This document shows positions 7,710 through 14,536 of a stretch of 23,477 nucleotides of DNA, one piece after another (the first letter of the stretch is position 1; each line of letters starts with the position of its first letter). Source of the DNA: Alistipes sp. (lineage in GTDB: Bacteria > Bacteroidota > Bacteroidia > Bacteroidales > Rikenellaceae); the NCBI GenBank assembly GCA_020026395.1, contig JAHHQM010000018.1, positions 1 to 23,477 on the forward strand, written 5' to 3'. The notes beneath the pieces are model-generated. The model saw only the letters and a program-made list of their open reading frames with translations. It searched no databases and was not told the DNA's origin. Position numbers and translations under genes: made by a program.

Positions 7710-9416
7710 TTAGAACATCTGCACGGCGATATCGTCAAATGCGAAGTAAGCCGGCGTATTCATACCGTAGCTGCCCACATCCGAGCTCTTCATGTTGAAC
7801 TTCACGCGGGTTACGGCACCCAGACCCGACAGATCCCATTTTGCCCAGTCGGTAACCAGTCGACCGTGCTCCATGATGTTGAACGTCAGTTTTCCGGTTA
7901 CGGTCTCACCGTCCTCGCCGATACCGATTGCCTCCAGAGCGACAAATCCGTCGGGCGTGATGGCCGAAGAGAATGCGTTACCGTTCAGGGCGACATTCGC
8001 TAGGAACGTCGTAGCCGTCACATACATGTGATCCACCACGTGGGGCATACCGTCTACGAAGTAGAACTCGGGGATGTAGGGGCTTGCGGGCTCCGTGTCG
8101 GCAAACATGTAAGCGCCGAAGTGGATACCGAAGTTCTTCGAACCTGCGTGACCGCCGAATCCCGTCACGGGATCTTTGTAATAAACCGACAACTGATGAT
8201 CGGCATCACCCTTCTTCAGATCCATCTCCACGTAGTTCGATACGGCGTGACCGCCATCCCAGAATTTCACCTGGGTCGAACCATACTGCGAGGGAGCGAT
8301 CTCGAACATGATCTCGGTGTTGCCCTCGTCGTAGAGGAAGTAACCCGAAGCATCGCCACCGGCAGGGCCGTACAGGATCGGGCCGTTGTTCTGCGGGTTG
8401 TCGATCATGCCCGACCAGTTTTTCTCGCCCAGCATGTTACCCGAACCCTTATAATCCTCGTCCTCGAAGGTCAAAACGCGACCGATAATGACGTTGATCT
8501 TCAAAATCTTGCTTGCGCCGTTGTGAGCCACTGCGTGAATGGCCACCTCACCGACCTTCTCGGCATCGGCATTGCTTTGGGCGGGAGCGATGATCTTCAT
8601 CTCGCCGTTCTTCAGCGAAACCTTCCAGCCGTCGGGCTTTGCGATCATGTAATCCTTCACGTTCTTGAACTGCACCTTCACGAGTTTCTCCTCGCCGTAG
8701 TTGAAACCGAGCGAAGCGGCACCCTCAACAGCCACGCCGAACTCACCCTCGCGGGCAATGCGGAACTGCGTACCGTCGGCCAGTGTGAAAACCACGTAGT
8801 CGGGGTTGGTCGTATCGACGCTCTTGAAGAACGAGTCGCCATTGACGCCCTCGGCCTTCACACCCGTCGAAGTCCAGGTCTGACCGTTGTCGGTCGAGAT
8901 CTCCCACTCCTTCGTGTCGGGATTTACGCGCAGCTGGGGAGCTACGGCATCCGTACCGTTGTGCCCGTCCTGACCGTCAACGCCCTGAGCCTTGATCTTC
9001 TCGCCCGTAGCGGGATCGGTCAGCCATTCGCCGTTGATCGTCCAGTAGTAAATACCGTCCGCGTCTTTCTTTACCGAGATATTGGGCGTCGAACCGTCCT
9101 GACCATTCTGGCCGTTCTGACCATCGACACCGTCCTTACCGTTAAGGATCTGCGCCTTCTCACCGTTCGAGAAGGTAATTTCGTAACCGTTTTCGATTTT
9201 CTTCACCGAAGTGATCGAAATTCCGTTTTGCTGGGCATCGACCAATTTCTGCAAAGCAGCAATATTTGTGTTGGCCGTTTTGACAGCCTCCTCCAATTTT
9301 TCGACGCGATCATCCAGATCTTCTACCTTGTTCCAAATGTCTGCATCATCATACTCGCAACTCCAAAGAGCGCAACCAAACAACAATACTGCGAAAAGTG
9401 CAACTAATTTTTTCAT
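7710..9416 (-). CDS. Surface lipoprotein: DUF4988 coiled-coil stalk, collagen-like linker, C-terminal DUF4465 domain; candidate B12-binding protein
   Basis: A 568-residue predicted lipoprotein. The signal peptide MKKLVALFAVLLFG ends at a lipobox with Cys20. The following EYDDAD resembles the acidic export tag that directs Bacteroidota lipoproteins to the cell surface. Residues 25-62 form a heptad-like coiled coil (DUF4988 type), followed by a Gly-Xaa-Asp/Gln collagen-like stretch around 93-108 and a second one near 145-153. From about residue 316 the protein matches DUF4465: TFEDEDY, YVTATTF with LNGN, and the strong C-terminal signature SSDVGSYGMNTPAYFAFDDI. The ATG at 9416 is chosen because it opens the signal peptide. 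A cobalamin riboswitch lies upstream on the same strand with no other gene between. From memory, DUF4465-type lipoproteins of Bacteroides (BtuH) bind vitamin B12 at the surface, so B12 capture is inferred. No BtuB or BtuF gene is adjacent. Domains are fairly secure; function is inference. Confidence 0.8.
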   Translation of the reverse strand: MKKLVALFAVLLFGCALWSCEYDDADIWNKVEDLDDRVEKLEEAVKTANTNIAALQKLVDAQQNGISITSVKKIENGYEITFSNGEKAQILNGKDGVDGQNGQNGQDGSTPNISVKKDADGIYYWTINGEWLTDPATGEKIKAQGVDGQDGHNGTDAVAPQLRVNPDTKEWEISTDNGQTWTSTGVKAEGVNGDSFFKSVDTTNPDYVVFTLADGTQFRIAREGEFGVAVEGAASLGFNYGEEKLVKVQFKNVKDYMIAKPDGWKVSLKNGEMKIIAPAQSNADAEKVGEVAIHAVAHNGASKILKINVIIGRVLTFEDEDYKGSGNMLGEKNWSGMIDNPQNNGPILYGPAGGDASGYFLYDEGNTEIMFEIAPSQYGSTQVKFWDGGHAVSNYVEMDLKKGDADHQLSVYYKDPVTGFGGHAGSKNFGIHFGAYMFADTEPASPYIPEFYFVDGMPHVVDHMYVTATTFLANVALNGNAFSSAITPDGFVALEAIGIGEDGETVTGKLTFNIMEHGRLVTDWAKWDLSGLGAVTRVKFNMKSSDVGSYGMNTPAYFAFDDIAVQMF

Positions 9417-9855
9417 GTTATATAAATTTGTAAAAAATAAAGCCGTGCCTCCACTCGGGGACACGGTTCGGAAATTCAAAACAGAAACTCATTTTCCGCC
9501 ACAACGGAAATCGATTTTTAAAGGCGGCCTCAACCGCCCGGCTCGATACCTATTATATATAAGGTAGAAATTCGACAGGGTTATCGGGGGAAATCACCTT
9601 CCCCAAAAAATCACTCGTCACCTTCACTCTTCACACCCTTTCGGACATACGACATCGGGATTTGCCTCTTCGCGCACTTCTACGCTCCTTCGCACCTTCA
9701 CGTTCCTCCACTCTTCTCTTGCCCCGACTGTTTTAATGCCCCGCTCTACACAGACCTGCACCCGTCTGACAGGTGCACGCCTCGGCATTCGGCCTACTAT
9801 GCTGTTTTGACCTCCACCCGTAGTCCCGCAGGTTCGAATCAATTATATACGCACA
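9417..9855 (-). other. Long leader between the cobalamin riboswitch and the DUF4465 lipoprotein gene
   Basis: About 440 bases with no supported gene. On the minus strand, from upstream to downstream: a hairpin TGCACC/GGTGCA (9772-9777/9757-9762); the 8-base word GCAGGTCT (9752-9759), complementary to the B12 box; a long G-rich, T-poor stretch (about 9590-9740); an AT-rich palindrome-like block (9548-9565); GGCGG/CCGCC followed by TTTAAAAA (9516-9538); a TTTCCG/CGGAAA hairpin near 9493-9510; and CCGTG/CACGG (9443-9466) followed by CTTTATTTTTTAC just before the start codon. The last element looks terminator-like and could be the expression platform. A 72-codon frame at 9624-9842 has no recognisable product. 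Confidence 0.5.
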
Positions 9856-10064
9856 TCAGGCAGGTCTTCTGACTTGTTCCGTTTTCGCGCCTTCCCGACC
9901 CCCGTGGGATCAGTGACCTTTGCAAAAACGCCTTTTCGCCGTAACGGAAAGGATCAGAACTCACAGCAACGGGCATTGTCGCAGACTTTCACTACGTTCC
10001 CTCATCGCCCGGGAATCATTTTCAGGGTTAATCACCCCCTTGGTTCCCCGACGAAACCTGTATG
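9853..10064 (-). promoter_or_regulatory. Cobalamin (adenosylcobalamin-type) riboswitch
   Basis: Reading the minus strand from about 10060, the conserved blocks of the cobalamin riboswitch appear in order. They are CAGGT (5' strand of P1), GGGGAACC, GGGGGTGATTAACCC, AATGATTCCCGGGC, GAGGGAAC, TGCGACAATGCCCG, GGTCACTGATCCC, and finally the B12 box AGTCAGAAGACCTGCCTG (9858-9875). P1 closes between CAGGT (10056-10060) and ACCTG (9861-9865). In such switches bound cobalamin lowers expression downstream. The nearest downstream gene on this strand is the DUF4465 lipoprotein, 437 bases after the B12 box. The identity is secure; the regulated gene is inferred from order. Confidence 0.93.
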
Positions 10065-10069
10065 CACTG

Positions 10070-10077
10070 CAAATATA
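10070..10077 (-). promoter_or_regulatory. Probable -7 element for the riboswitch transcript
   Basis: The minus strand reads TATATTTG, a full TAnnTTTG match lying 10 bases before the first P1 base of the riboswitch. This would place the transcript start almost exactly at the aptamer. The upstream TTTG is not convincing. Confidence 0.6.
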
Positions 10078-10127
10078 ACTAAAATATGAGGAATATCCAC
10101 TTTTACGACACGATATTTTACCCCGTT

Positions 10128-11546
10128 TTACATCAACGGAGCAAACAATCGGGCAAACGATTCGAGGATCCGCTTCCAGCGCGGACGACGGAACCACTCG
10201 TTGGGCGTGATTTCGTGACACTCCCGGCAATCCTCCAGATAAATCGCGGCCATCCGCCCCGTAAATTCGCGGTCGTAGACAAAGGCATTGACCTCGAAAT
10301 TATGCTCGAAACTGCGGAAATCCATGTTGGCCGATCCCGCGATGGTCAGATCATCGTCGATAAGCATCAGCTTCGAGTGGAGGAATCCCGCTTTGTAGAA
10401 CAGGATCTTCACCCCCGCCTTCATCATGTCATCCAAAAACGAACGGGTACAAAGGTTCACCACCCTGACATCGGCTCTTTCGGGCAACATCAGCCGCACA
10501 TCAACCCCCGCCAACGCGGCCACCTGCAATGCCGAGTTCAACACATCCGACGGCAGGTAGTAGGGCATCTGAATCCAGATCCGTTTGCGGGCATGCGCAA
10601 TGGCCAGACTGTCGGCCTGCAACAACACACGCCACTTACCCAAGGGGCCACCCGCAGCCAGCTGCAACACGCCGTCCGTGTAACTCTCCAGCGCGGGATA
10701 GTAATGCGCCTCGTCCAGAAATAAATCCTGACGCGTCGTCACCGACCAGTCGCTCAAGAACGAAGTCTGCAAAGCGGCCACACCGCGCCCCTCAACCTTG
10801 AAGTGCGTGTCGCGCCATCTGCCCCACGCCACCCCGTTCAGATAACGGTCGGCAATATTCATTCCGCCGACAAATCCCACCCGACCGTCGATGACGACGA
10901 TCTTGCGGTGATTCCGGTAGTTGAATTTCGAAGTCAGCAACGGGAAATGCACATGCAGGAAGGAACACACCTCGATTCCTTCCCGTCGCATCTGCTCGAA
11001 GAAGGCTTTGCGCACGCCGTGACAACCCATATCGTCATAGAGGATGCGGATCCGCACCCCCTCGCGGGCTTTTTCGATCAGGAGGTCTTTCAAGGCGTTG
11101 CCCACCCGATCATCCCCGATGATGTAATACTGCAAATGGATGTGGTGTTTCGCACGGCGGATCTCCTCCATCAGCGCCTCCATTTTCGCCTGCCCCGTGG
11201 TGTAGGGGGTCAGCCGACTGCCCTTCAGCGGCACGGCATGCGCCGTATTTTCGAGCAGGTGCACCAGCGTGCGGTGCTTCCCGGGCATCGTGACCTCGTC
11301 ACCCGCCATCTCGCGCAACTGCATGGTGATGCGCTTACGCATCCGTCGCGAAAGGATGCGCCGTTTCGAAAGATTTTGGCCGAAAAAGAAATAGAGGAAC
11401 AAGCCGATACCCGGCATGAGCATCAGCACCAAGATCCACGGCATTGTCTTAAGCGGATTGCGGTTGTCGGTGATGACCACCACAATCGTCCCGACAACAG
11501 TCAGAGTATAGATCGCCAAAAACAGATTCTGTAAAAACTCTTCCAC
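10128..11546 (-). CDS. cls: Cardiolipin synthase (phospholipase D family)
   Basis: Predicted 472-residue inner-membrane enzyme that joins phosphatidyl groups to make cardiolipin. Two N-terminal transmembrane helices (residues 5-26 and 36-55) precede two phospholipase D domains. HKD motif 1 is HRKIVVID (His213, Lys215, Asp220) followed by GGMN. Motif 2 is HSKLMLID (His390, Lys392, Asp397) followed by GSANMD. Both catalytic sets are complete and the length is typical for Cls. The start codon is GTG; no in-frame ATG lies upstream before a stop. It begins 70 bases after the DUF4837 lipoprotein stop, with no terminator seen between, so the two may be co-transcribed. No clear terminator follows cls before the riboswitch promoter. 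Other phospholipase D enzymes are possible but less likely given the helices. Confidence 0.94.
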   Translation of the reverse strand: MEEFLQNLFLAIYTLTVVGTIVVVITDNRNPLKTMPWILVLMLMPGIGLFLYFFFGQNLSKRRILSRRMRKRITMQLREMAGDEVTMPGKHRTLVHLLENTAHAVPLKGSRLTPYTTGQAKMEALMEEIRRAKHHIHLQYYIIGDDRVGNALKDLLIEKAREGVRIRILYDDMGCHGVRKAFFEQMRREGIEVCSFLHVHFPLLTSKFNYRNHRKIVVIDGRVGFVGGMNIADRYLNGVAWGRWRDTHFKVEGRGVAALQTSFLSDWSVTTRQDLFLDEAHYYPALESYTDGVLQLAAGGPLGKWRVLLQADSLAIAHARKRIWIQMPYYLPSDVLNSALQVAALAGVDVRLMLPERADVRVVNLCTRSFLDDMMKAGVKILFYKAGFLHSKLMLIDDDLTIAGSANMDFRSFEHNFEVNAFVYDREFTGRMAAIYLEDCRECHEITPNEWFRRPRWKRILESFARLFAPLM

Positions 11547-11616
11547 CGCGTCCTAAATTTTAAGACCATTGCGGGGCGTGTATTTTCCCAGTGCCCCCAC
11601 CCCGCCAAATCCGGGC

Positions 11617-12615
11617 TTATTTTTCCTTCGGGATCGTCAGTCCGTAGAACAGATTCTCCACGCCGCGCACGAAATTACGTTTGTGCAGGTCGGGCGAGTA
11701 GACGTAGCAATCGAGCGTCAGCACACGCTTCGTGCGGACATCGACCGTCGTGTAGCTGACGAACGGCCCGCCCATATAATCCCCCTCGAGATCCCACAAT
11801 CCGCGCAACTCGCACCACAGGCGACCCTCCATACGGAACATACGGTAACCGGGCAGGATCGGGGCGGTCTTCATATACGAACCGTCTCTCGGGCCGGGGA
11901 TTCGAGCCGCAAATTTGTTGCGAGCCTCCACCAACGACTCGACCGACAACGACTGCTTGCCCTCATAGGGGTAGCTGTACATGATGAATCCCTGACTTGC
12001 CGAGGGGTATTCGCGGCGTGCCCACAGGAAATCCTCGCTCTTTGCGGCGGTAAAATAGCCCGTCGGCACCAACATCTCGACATCGAAAATCGCGGCAATA
12101 TCCTTCTCCACGTTCTCGGAACGGAATCGGCGATTCACGGCCAGCGTGCGATCGCGCTCGGCATTCATAAACACATCGACCAGCTCCTTGCGGTGCTCCG
12201 ACACGTAATCCGTCAGCGCACGCTCGTCGGGAGCCTGCAAGGTTACGACCACCTGCGGTTCGGCCGTCACGTTATTCTCGACCAGTGCCGCCGCCTTCTT
12301 CACTTGGGGCGATACGACCACCTTGATGATGTTGCGGTGACAGGCGATCATCTGCTTCAATCCGTCGGGCGTAATGCGCAACACGTCGAACAGGGGTTCT
12401 TTCTGCGGCAGGTAATCGACCTGGGCGCACAACACGGAACGCAACGTATCGCCCACTTCACCCTGCCACAATTCGTGGTCGCAGGCCAAGACCAGTTCGT
12501 AAGCCGTACCCTGCGACGTGTTTTGGTCGGCATTCATCAGCGAAGAGAACGCATCACATCCCGTAAAGACCCATGCGAAAGCGGTTACAAGGACAAATTG
12601 AAGGAATTTTTTCAT
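11617..12615 (-). CDS. DUF4837 family lipoprotein
   Basis: A 332-residue predicted lipoprotein of unknown function. The signal peptide ends at Cys20 in the lipobox region AWVFTGC. The mature protein matches the Bacteroidota DUF4837 family, best recognised by SLVEARNKFAARIPGPRDGSYM and, towards the end, GLWDLEGDYMGGPFVSYT and YVYSPDLHKRNFVRG. The residues after the cysteine (DAFSSLMN) lack the strong acidic cluster seen in the other two lipoproteins here, so it may stay in the periplasmic leaflet (inference). The ATG at 12615 opens the signal peptide and follows a good promoter. It is the first gene of a probable pair with cls and is divergent from the polysaccharide deacetylase; a role in the cell envelope is only suggested by this company. 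Confidence 0.85.
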   Translation of the reverse strand: MKKFLQFVLVTAFAWVFTGCDAFSSLMNADQNTSQGTAYELVLACDHELWQGEVGDTLRSVLCAQVDYLPQKEPLFDVLRITPDGLKQMIACHRNIIKVVVSPQVKKAAALVENNVTAEPQVVVTLQAPDERALTDYVSEHRKELVDVFMNAERDRTLAVNRRFRSENVEKDIAAIFDVEMLVPTGYFTAAKSEDFLWARREYPSASQGFIMYSYPYEGKQSLSVESLVEARNKFAARIPGPRDGSYMKTAPILPGYRMFRMEGRLWCELRGLWDLEGDYMGGPFVSYTTVDVRTKRVLTLDCYVYSPDLHKRNFVRGVENLFYGLTIPKEK

Positions 12616-12636
12616 AGCAGAACATTTTAATTTTCA

Positions 12637-12668
12637 CAAATATACCGTTTTTTATTCGGAAAACACAA
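12637..12668 (-). promoter_or_regulatory. Promoter of the DUF4837/cls unit
   Basis: On the minus strand, TTG (12668-12666), a 21-base spacer and TATATTTG (12644-12637) fit the Bacteroidota promoter. The -7 element ends 21 bases before the DUF4837 start codon. Confidence 0.65.
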
Positions 12669-12678
12669 GTTATTTTCG

Positions 12679-12686
12679 TAATTTTG
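12679..12686 (+). promoter_or_regulatory. Probable -7 element of the polysaccharide deacetylase promoter
   Basis: TAATTTTG lies 14 bases before the ATG at 12701, giving a very short leader. Its upstream half would overlap the divergent promoter of the DUF4837 gene. Confidence 0.55.
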
Positions 12687-12700
12687 TCCGACACGAAATT

Positions 12701-13309
12701 ATGCGTTTAAAGCCACCAAAAATAATCCGGCGTCTGATGCCGGATCTGATCTGGGAGATCGAAGACAAGGAGGGCGTGTTCCTCACCTTCGACGACGGAC
12801 CCACACCCGGCATCACCGAGTGGATTCTCTCCACGCTCGACAAATATGATGCTAAAGCCACGTTTTTTGTCTTGGGAAAGAACGTCGAGATGTATCCCGA
12901 CCTCTATCAGCGCATCCTCGATGCGGGGCACAAGGTTGGCAACCACACCTACTCCCACCAGCGTGGCTGGGGTATGAGCCTCGAACGCTATACCGAGGAT
13001 GTCGATTTTGCCAACGATCTGATTCACAGCGAGCTGTTCCGCCCGCCCTATGCGCAGATCACCCCCGCGCAGGCACGCTGCCTCGGGCAAAGGTACAAGT
13101 TGGTGATGTGGGACATCATCTCGCGCGACTACAACCGTAAACTCTCGCCACGCACGTGCCTCAAAAATGTCTCCAAATACCTCGAACCGGGGTCGATCGT
13201 GGTGTTCCACGACAGCGAGAAGGCTTTCCGCAACATGCGTTACGCCCTGCCGCGCACCCTGGAGAAGATTCGGGAAATGGGACTCAAATGCAAATCCATC
13301 GAACTTTAA
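12701..13309 (+). CDS. Polysaccharide deacetylase family protein (NodB homology domain)
   Basis: Predicted 202-residue metal-dependent deacetylase of the carbohydrate esterase 4 superfamily, removing acetyl groups from N-acetylated sugars. All five family motifs are visible: TFDDGP (29-34, base and metal Asp31/Asp32), the metal His pair in HTYSH (82-86), RPPY (114-117, followed by Ala instead of the more common Gly), WD (137-138) and VVFHDS (167-172, His170). There is no signal peptide or membrane anchor and almost no sequence outside the domain, so it may act in the cytoplasm or leave by an unseen route. The short Bacteroidota members of this family look the same. The substrate is unknown. 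It is a single gene between two divergent or separately promoted neighbours. Confidence 0.9.
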   Translation: MRLKPPKIIRRLMPDLIWEIEDKEGVFLTFDDGPTPGITEWILSTLDKYDAKATFFVLGKNVEMYPDLYQRILDAGHKVGNHTYSHQRGWGMSLERYTEDVDFANDLIHSELFRPPYAQITPAQARCLGQRYKLVMWDIISRDYNRKLSPRTCLKNVSKYLEPGSIVVFHDSEKAFRNMRYALPRTLEKIREMGLKCKSIEL

Positions 13310-13366
13310 AAGTCGCCATGGCCGGCCTCCGACCAATTTTTCGGAGTAGGTTTTGGGCGTTGAAAG

Positions 13367-13397
13367 TTGGGCGTTAAGGAAAAAATTCATAACTTTG
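13367..13397 (+). promoter_or_regulatory. Promoter of efp
   Basis: TTG at 13367-13369, a 20-base spacer and TAACTTTG at 13390-13397 match the Bacteroidota promoter, giving a leader of about 40 bases before efp. A small hairpin, CTCCGA/TCGGAG (13328-13343), lies just upstream after the deacetylase gene but lacks a T-run. Confidence 0.65.
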
Positions 13398-13444
13398 CGA
13401 CCGCAAAATGCTAAATTTTAATCAAATATAAACATAACTCTATT

Positions 13445-14011
13445 ATGGCAACAACCGCAGATATCAAGATCGGCATGTGCATCGAACTCGATGGCAAGAC
13501 CTTTCAGATCGTAGATTTCCAGCACGTTAAACCGGGTAAGGGCCCTGCTTTCGTGCGTACCAAACTCAAGAACCTCGAAAACGGCCGCGTATTGGACAAC
13601 ACGTTCTCGGCAGGTGTAAAGATCGAGCCCGTACGTGTTGAGCGTCGTCCCTATCAGTTCACCTACGAGGATGATCTGGGTATGCACTTCATGCACACCG
13701 AGACCTTCGAGGAGATCATCATCGACAAGAACCTGATCGAGAACTGGGACCTGATGGCCGACGGTCAGATCGTCGAGGTTATGTTCCACACCGAGAAGGA
13801 GATCGTTTTGTCAGCCGAGCTGCCCCCGATCGTTGATATGGAGGTTACCTACACCGAGCCGGGCATCAAGGGCGATACCGCATCGACCAACTCGTTGAAA
13901 CCCGCTACGGTTAATACGGGTGCAACGGTACGTGTACCTTTGTTCATCAACACGGGCGACAAGATCCGCGTGGACACCCGCACTCGCGAGTACTACGAGC
14001 GTATCAAATAA
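13445..14011 (+). CDS. efp: Translation elongation factor P
   Basis: Predicted 188-residue cytoplasmic factor that binds ribosomes stalled at consecutive prolines and promotes peptide bond formation. The three-domain EF-P layout is visible. The N-terminal KOW-like domain carries the loop PGKGPAF with Lys32 at the site modified in many bacteria. The oligonucleotide-binding domains follow, and the C-terminal signature GATVRVPLFINTGDKIRVDTRT is present. Length equals the family norm. The tip residue is lysine rather than arginine, which argues against the EarP rhamnosylation route; no EpmA/B-like gene is in the window. The ATG at 13445 gives the normal start. It is a single gene with its own promoter and terminator. 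Confidence 0.97.
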   Translation: MATTADIKIGMCIELDGKTFQIVDFQHVKPGKGPAFVRTKLKNLENGRVLDNTFSAGVKIEPVRVERRPYQFTYEDDLGMHFMHTETFEEIIIDKNLIENWDLMADGQIVEVMFHTEKEIVLSAELPPIVDMEVTYTEPGIKGDTASTNSLKPATVNTGATVRVPLFINTGDKIRVDTRTREYYERIK

Positions 14012-14036
14012 TCTCTTCCGAGAGATTTTTTCATAG

Positions 14037-14065
14037 AGGCCTCCCCTTTCGGGAGGTCTTTTTTT
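14037..14065 (+). terminator. Terminator of efp
   Basis: AGGCCTCCC and GGGAGGTCT form a 9-bp stem with one G-U pair over a CTTTC loop, followed by a run of about eight T. Confidence 0.92.
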
Positions 14066-14483
14066 ATGGTACAGGATGAACCACCCACACCAACAAACGG
14101 GCACCCGCGTCACCCGCCCCGAAAAACGGACACCCACACCGCTCCAACAAACAGACAGCCCCCATCACCGCCTCTACCGGATACCACACGCTATCTTTCA
14201 AGCCACACAAACAGGCAACCTCGGCGCATTCCCAAAACCACTCCGCCCCGACTTACTTCTACCCCGTTTTTCGAGCCACCACCTTATATATAATGCACCG
14301 ACTTCACACCAACCCCTGCACACCCTAAAGCAACCGCCGTCTTTCTCAACTCCACCAAACCATCTCCGCACCCGCGCACCCGAAAACATCCTCCACCAAA
14401 GCTCCATCCGCCCGACCTTTCCCCGCAATCACCCGCCACACACCACTTCATCCTCTCCGCACCTTTCCCTCCCCCACGCGCAC
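14066..14483. other. G-poor, C/A-rich spacer between efp and the thioredoxin operon
   Basis: No supported gene. The plus strand is heavily biased to C and A. Near the left end a unit is repeated: CACCCACACC then AACAAAC at 14082-14098, and CACCCACACC, four extra bases, then CAACAAAC at 14131-14152. An AT-rich palindromic block, ACCTTATATATAAT, lies at 14281-14294. TCCTCTCCGCACCTT at 14451-14465 recurs exactly at 22805-22819. Open frames through the stretch encode Pro/His/Thr-rich low-complexity peptides. Confidence 0.5.
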
Positions 14484-14517
14484 AAAAAAAGGATGACCCC
14501 GAAGGATCATCCTTTTA
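14484..14517 (-). terminator. Terminator of the thioredoxin/DUF6029 operon
   Basis: The arms GGATGA (14491-14496) and TCATCC (14507-14512), extended by A/T pairs, form a hairpin that runs into seven T on the minus strand. The plus side also carries T-rich sequence. Confidence 0.9.
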
Positions 14518-14536
14518 TTTTAGAGATAAGTTCCGA

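Noticed and set aside
8028..9407. 459-codon plus-strand frame antisense to the DUF4465 lipoprotein
   Set aside because: The lipoprotein has a signal peptide, domains, a riboswitch and a terminator on the minus strand; the plus-strand product is featureless.
9820..9840. tRNA T-arm-like fragment GCAGGTTCGAATC, possible tRNA remnant or attachment site
   Set aside because: The matching 3' stem, acceptor arm and anticodon arm are all absent, and no integrase is near; a ten-base T-loop match is easily chance.
9624..9842. 72-codon minus-strand frame inside the riboswitch leader
   Set aside because: Arg/Val/Glu-rich translation of G-rich DNA with no recognisable family. Kept only as a possibility for ribosome profiling, not called as a gene.
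10077..10128. Idea that the riboswitch controls cls
   Set aside because: cls lies upstream of the riboswitch on the same strand, so the switch cannot act on it; the downstream gene is the lipoprotein.
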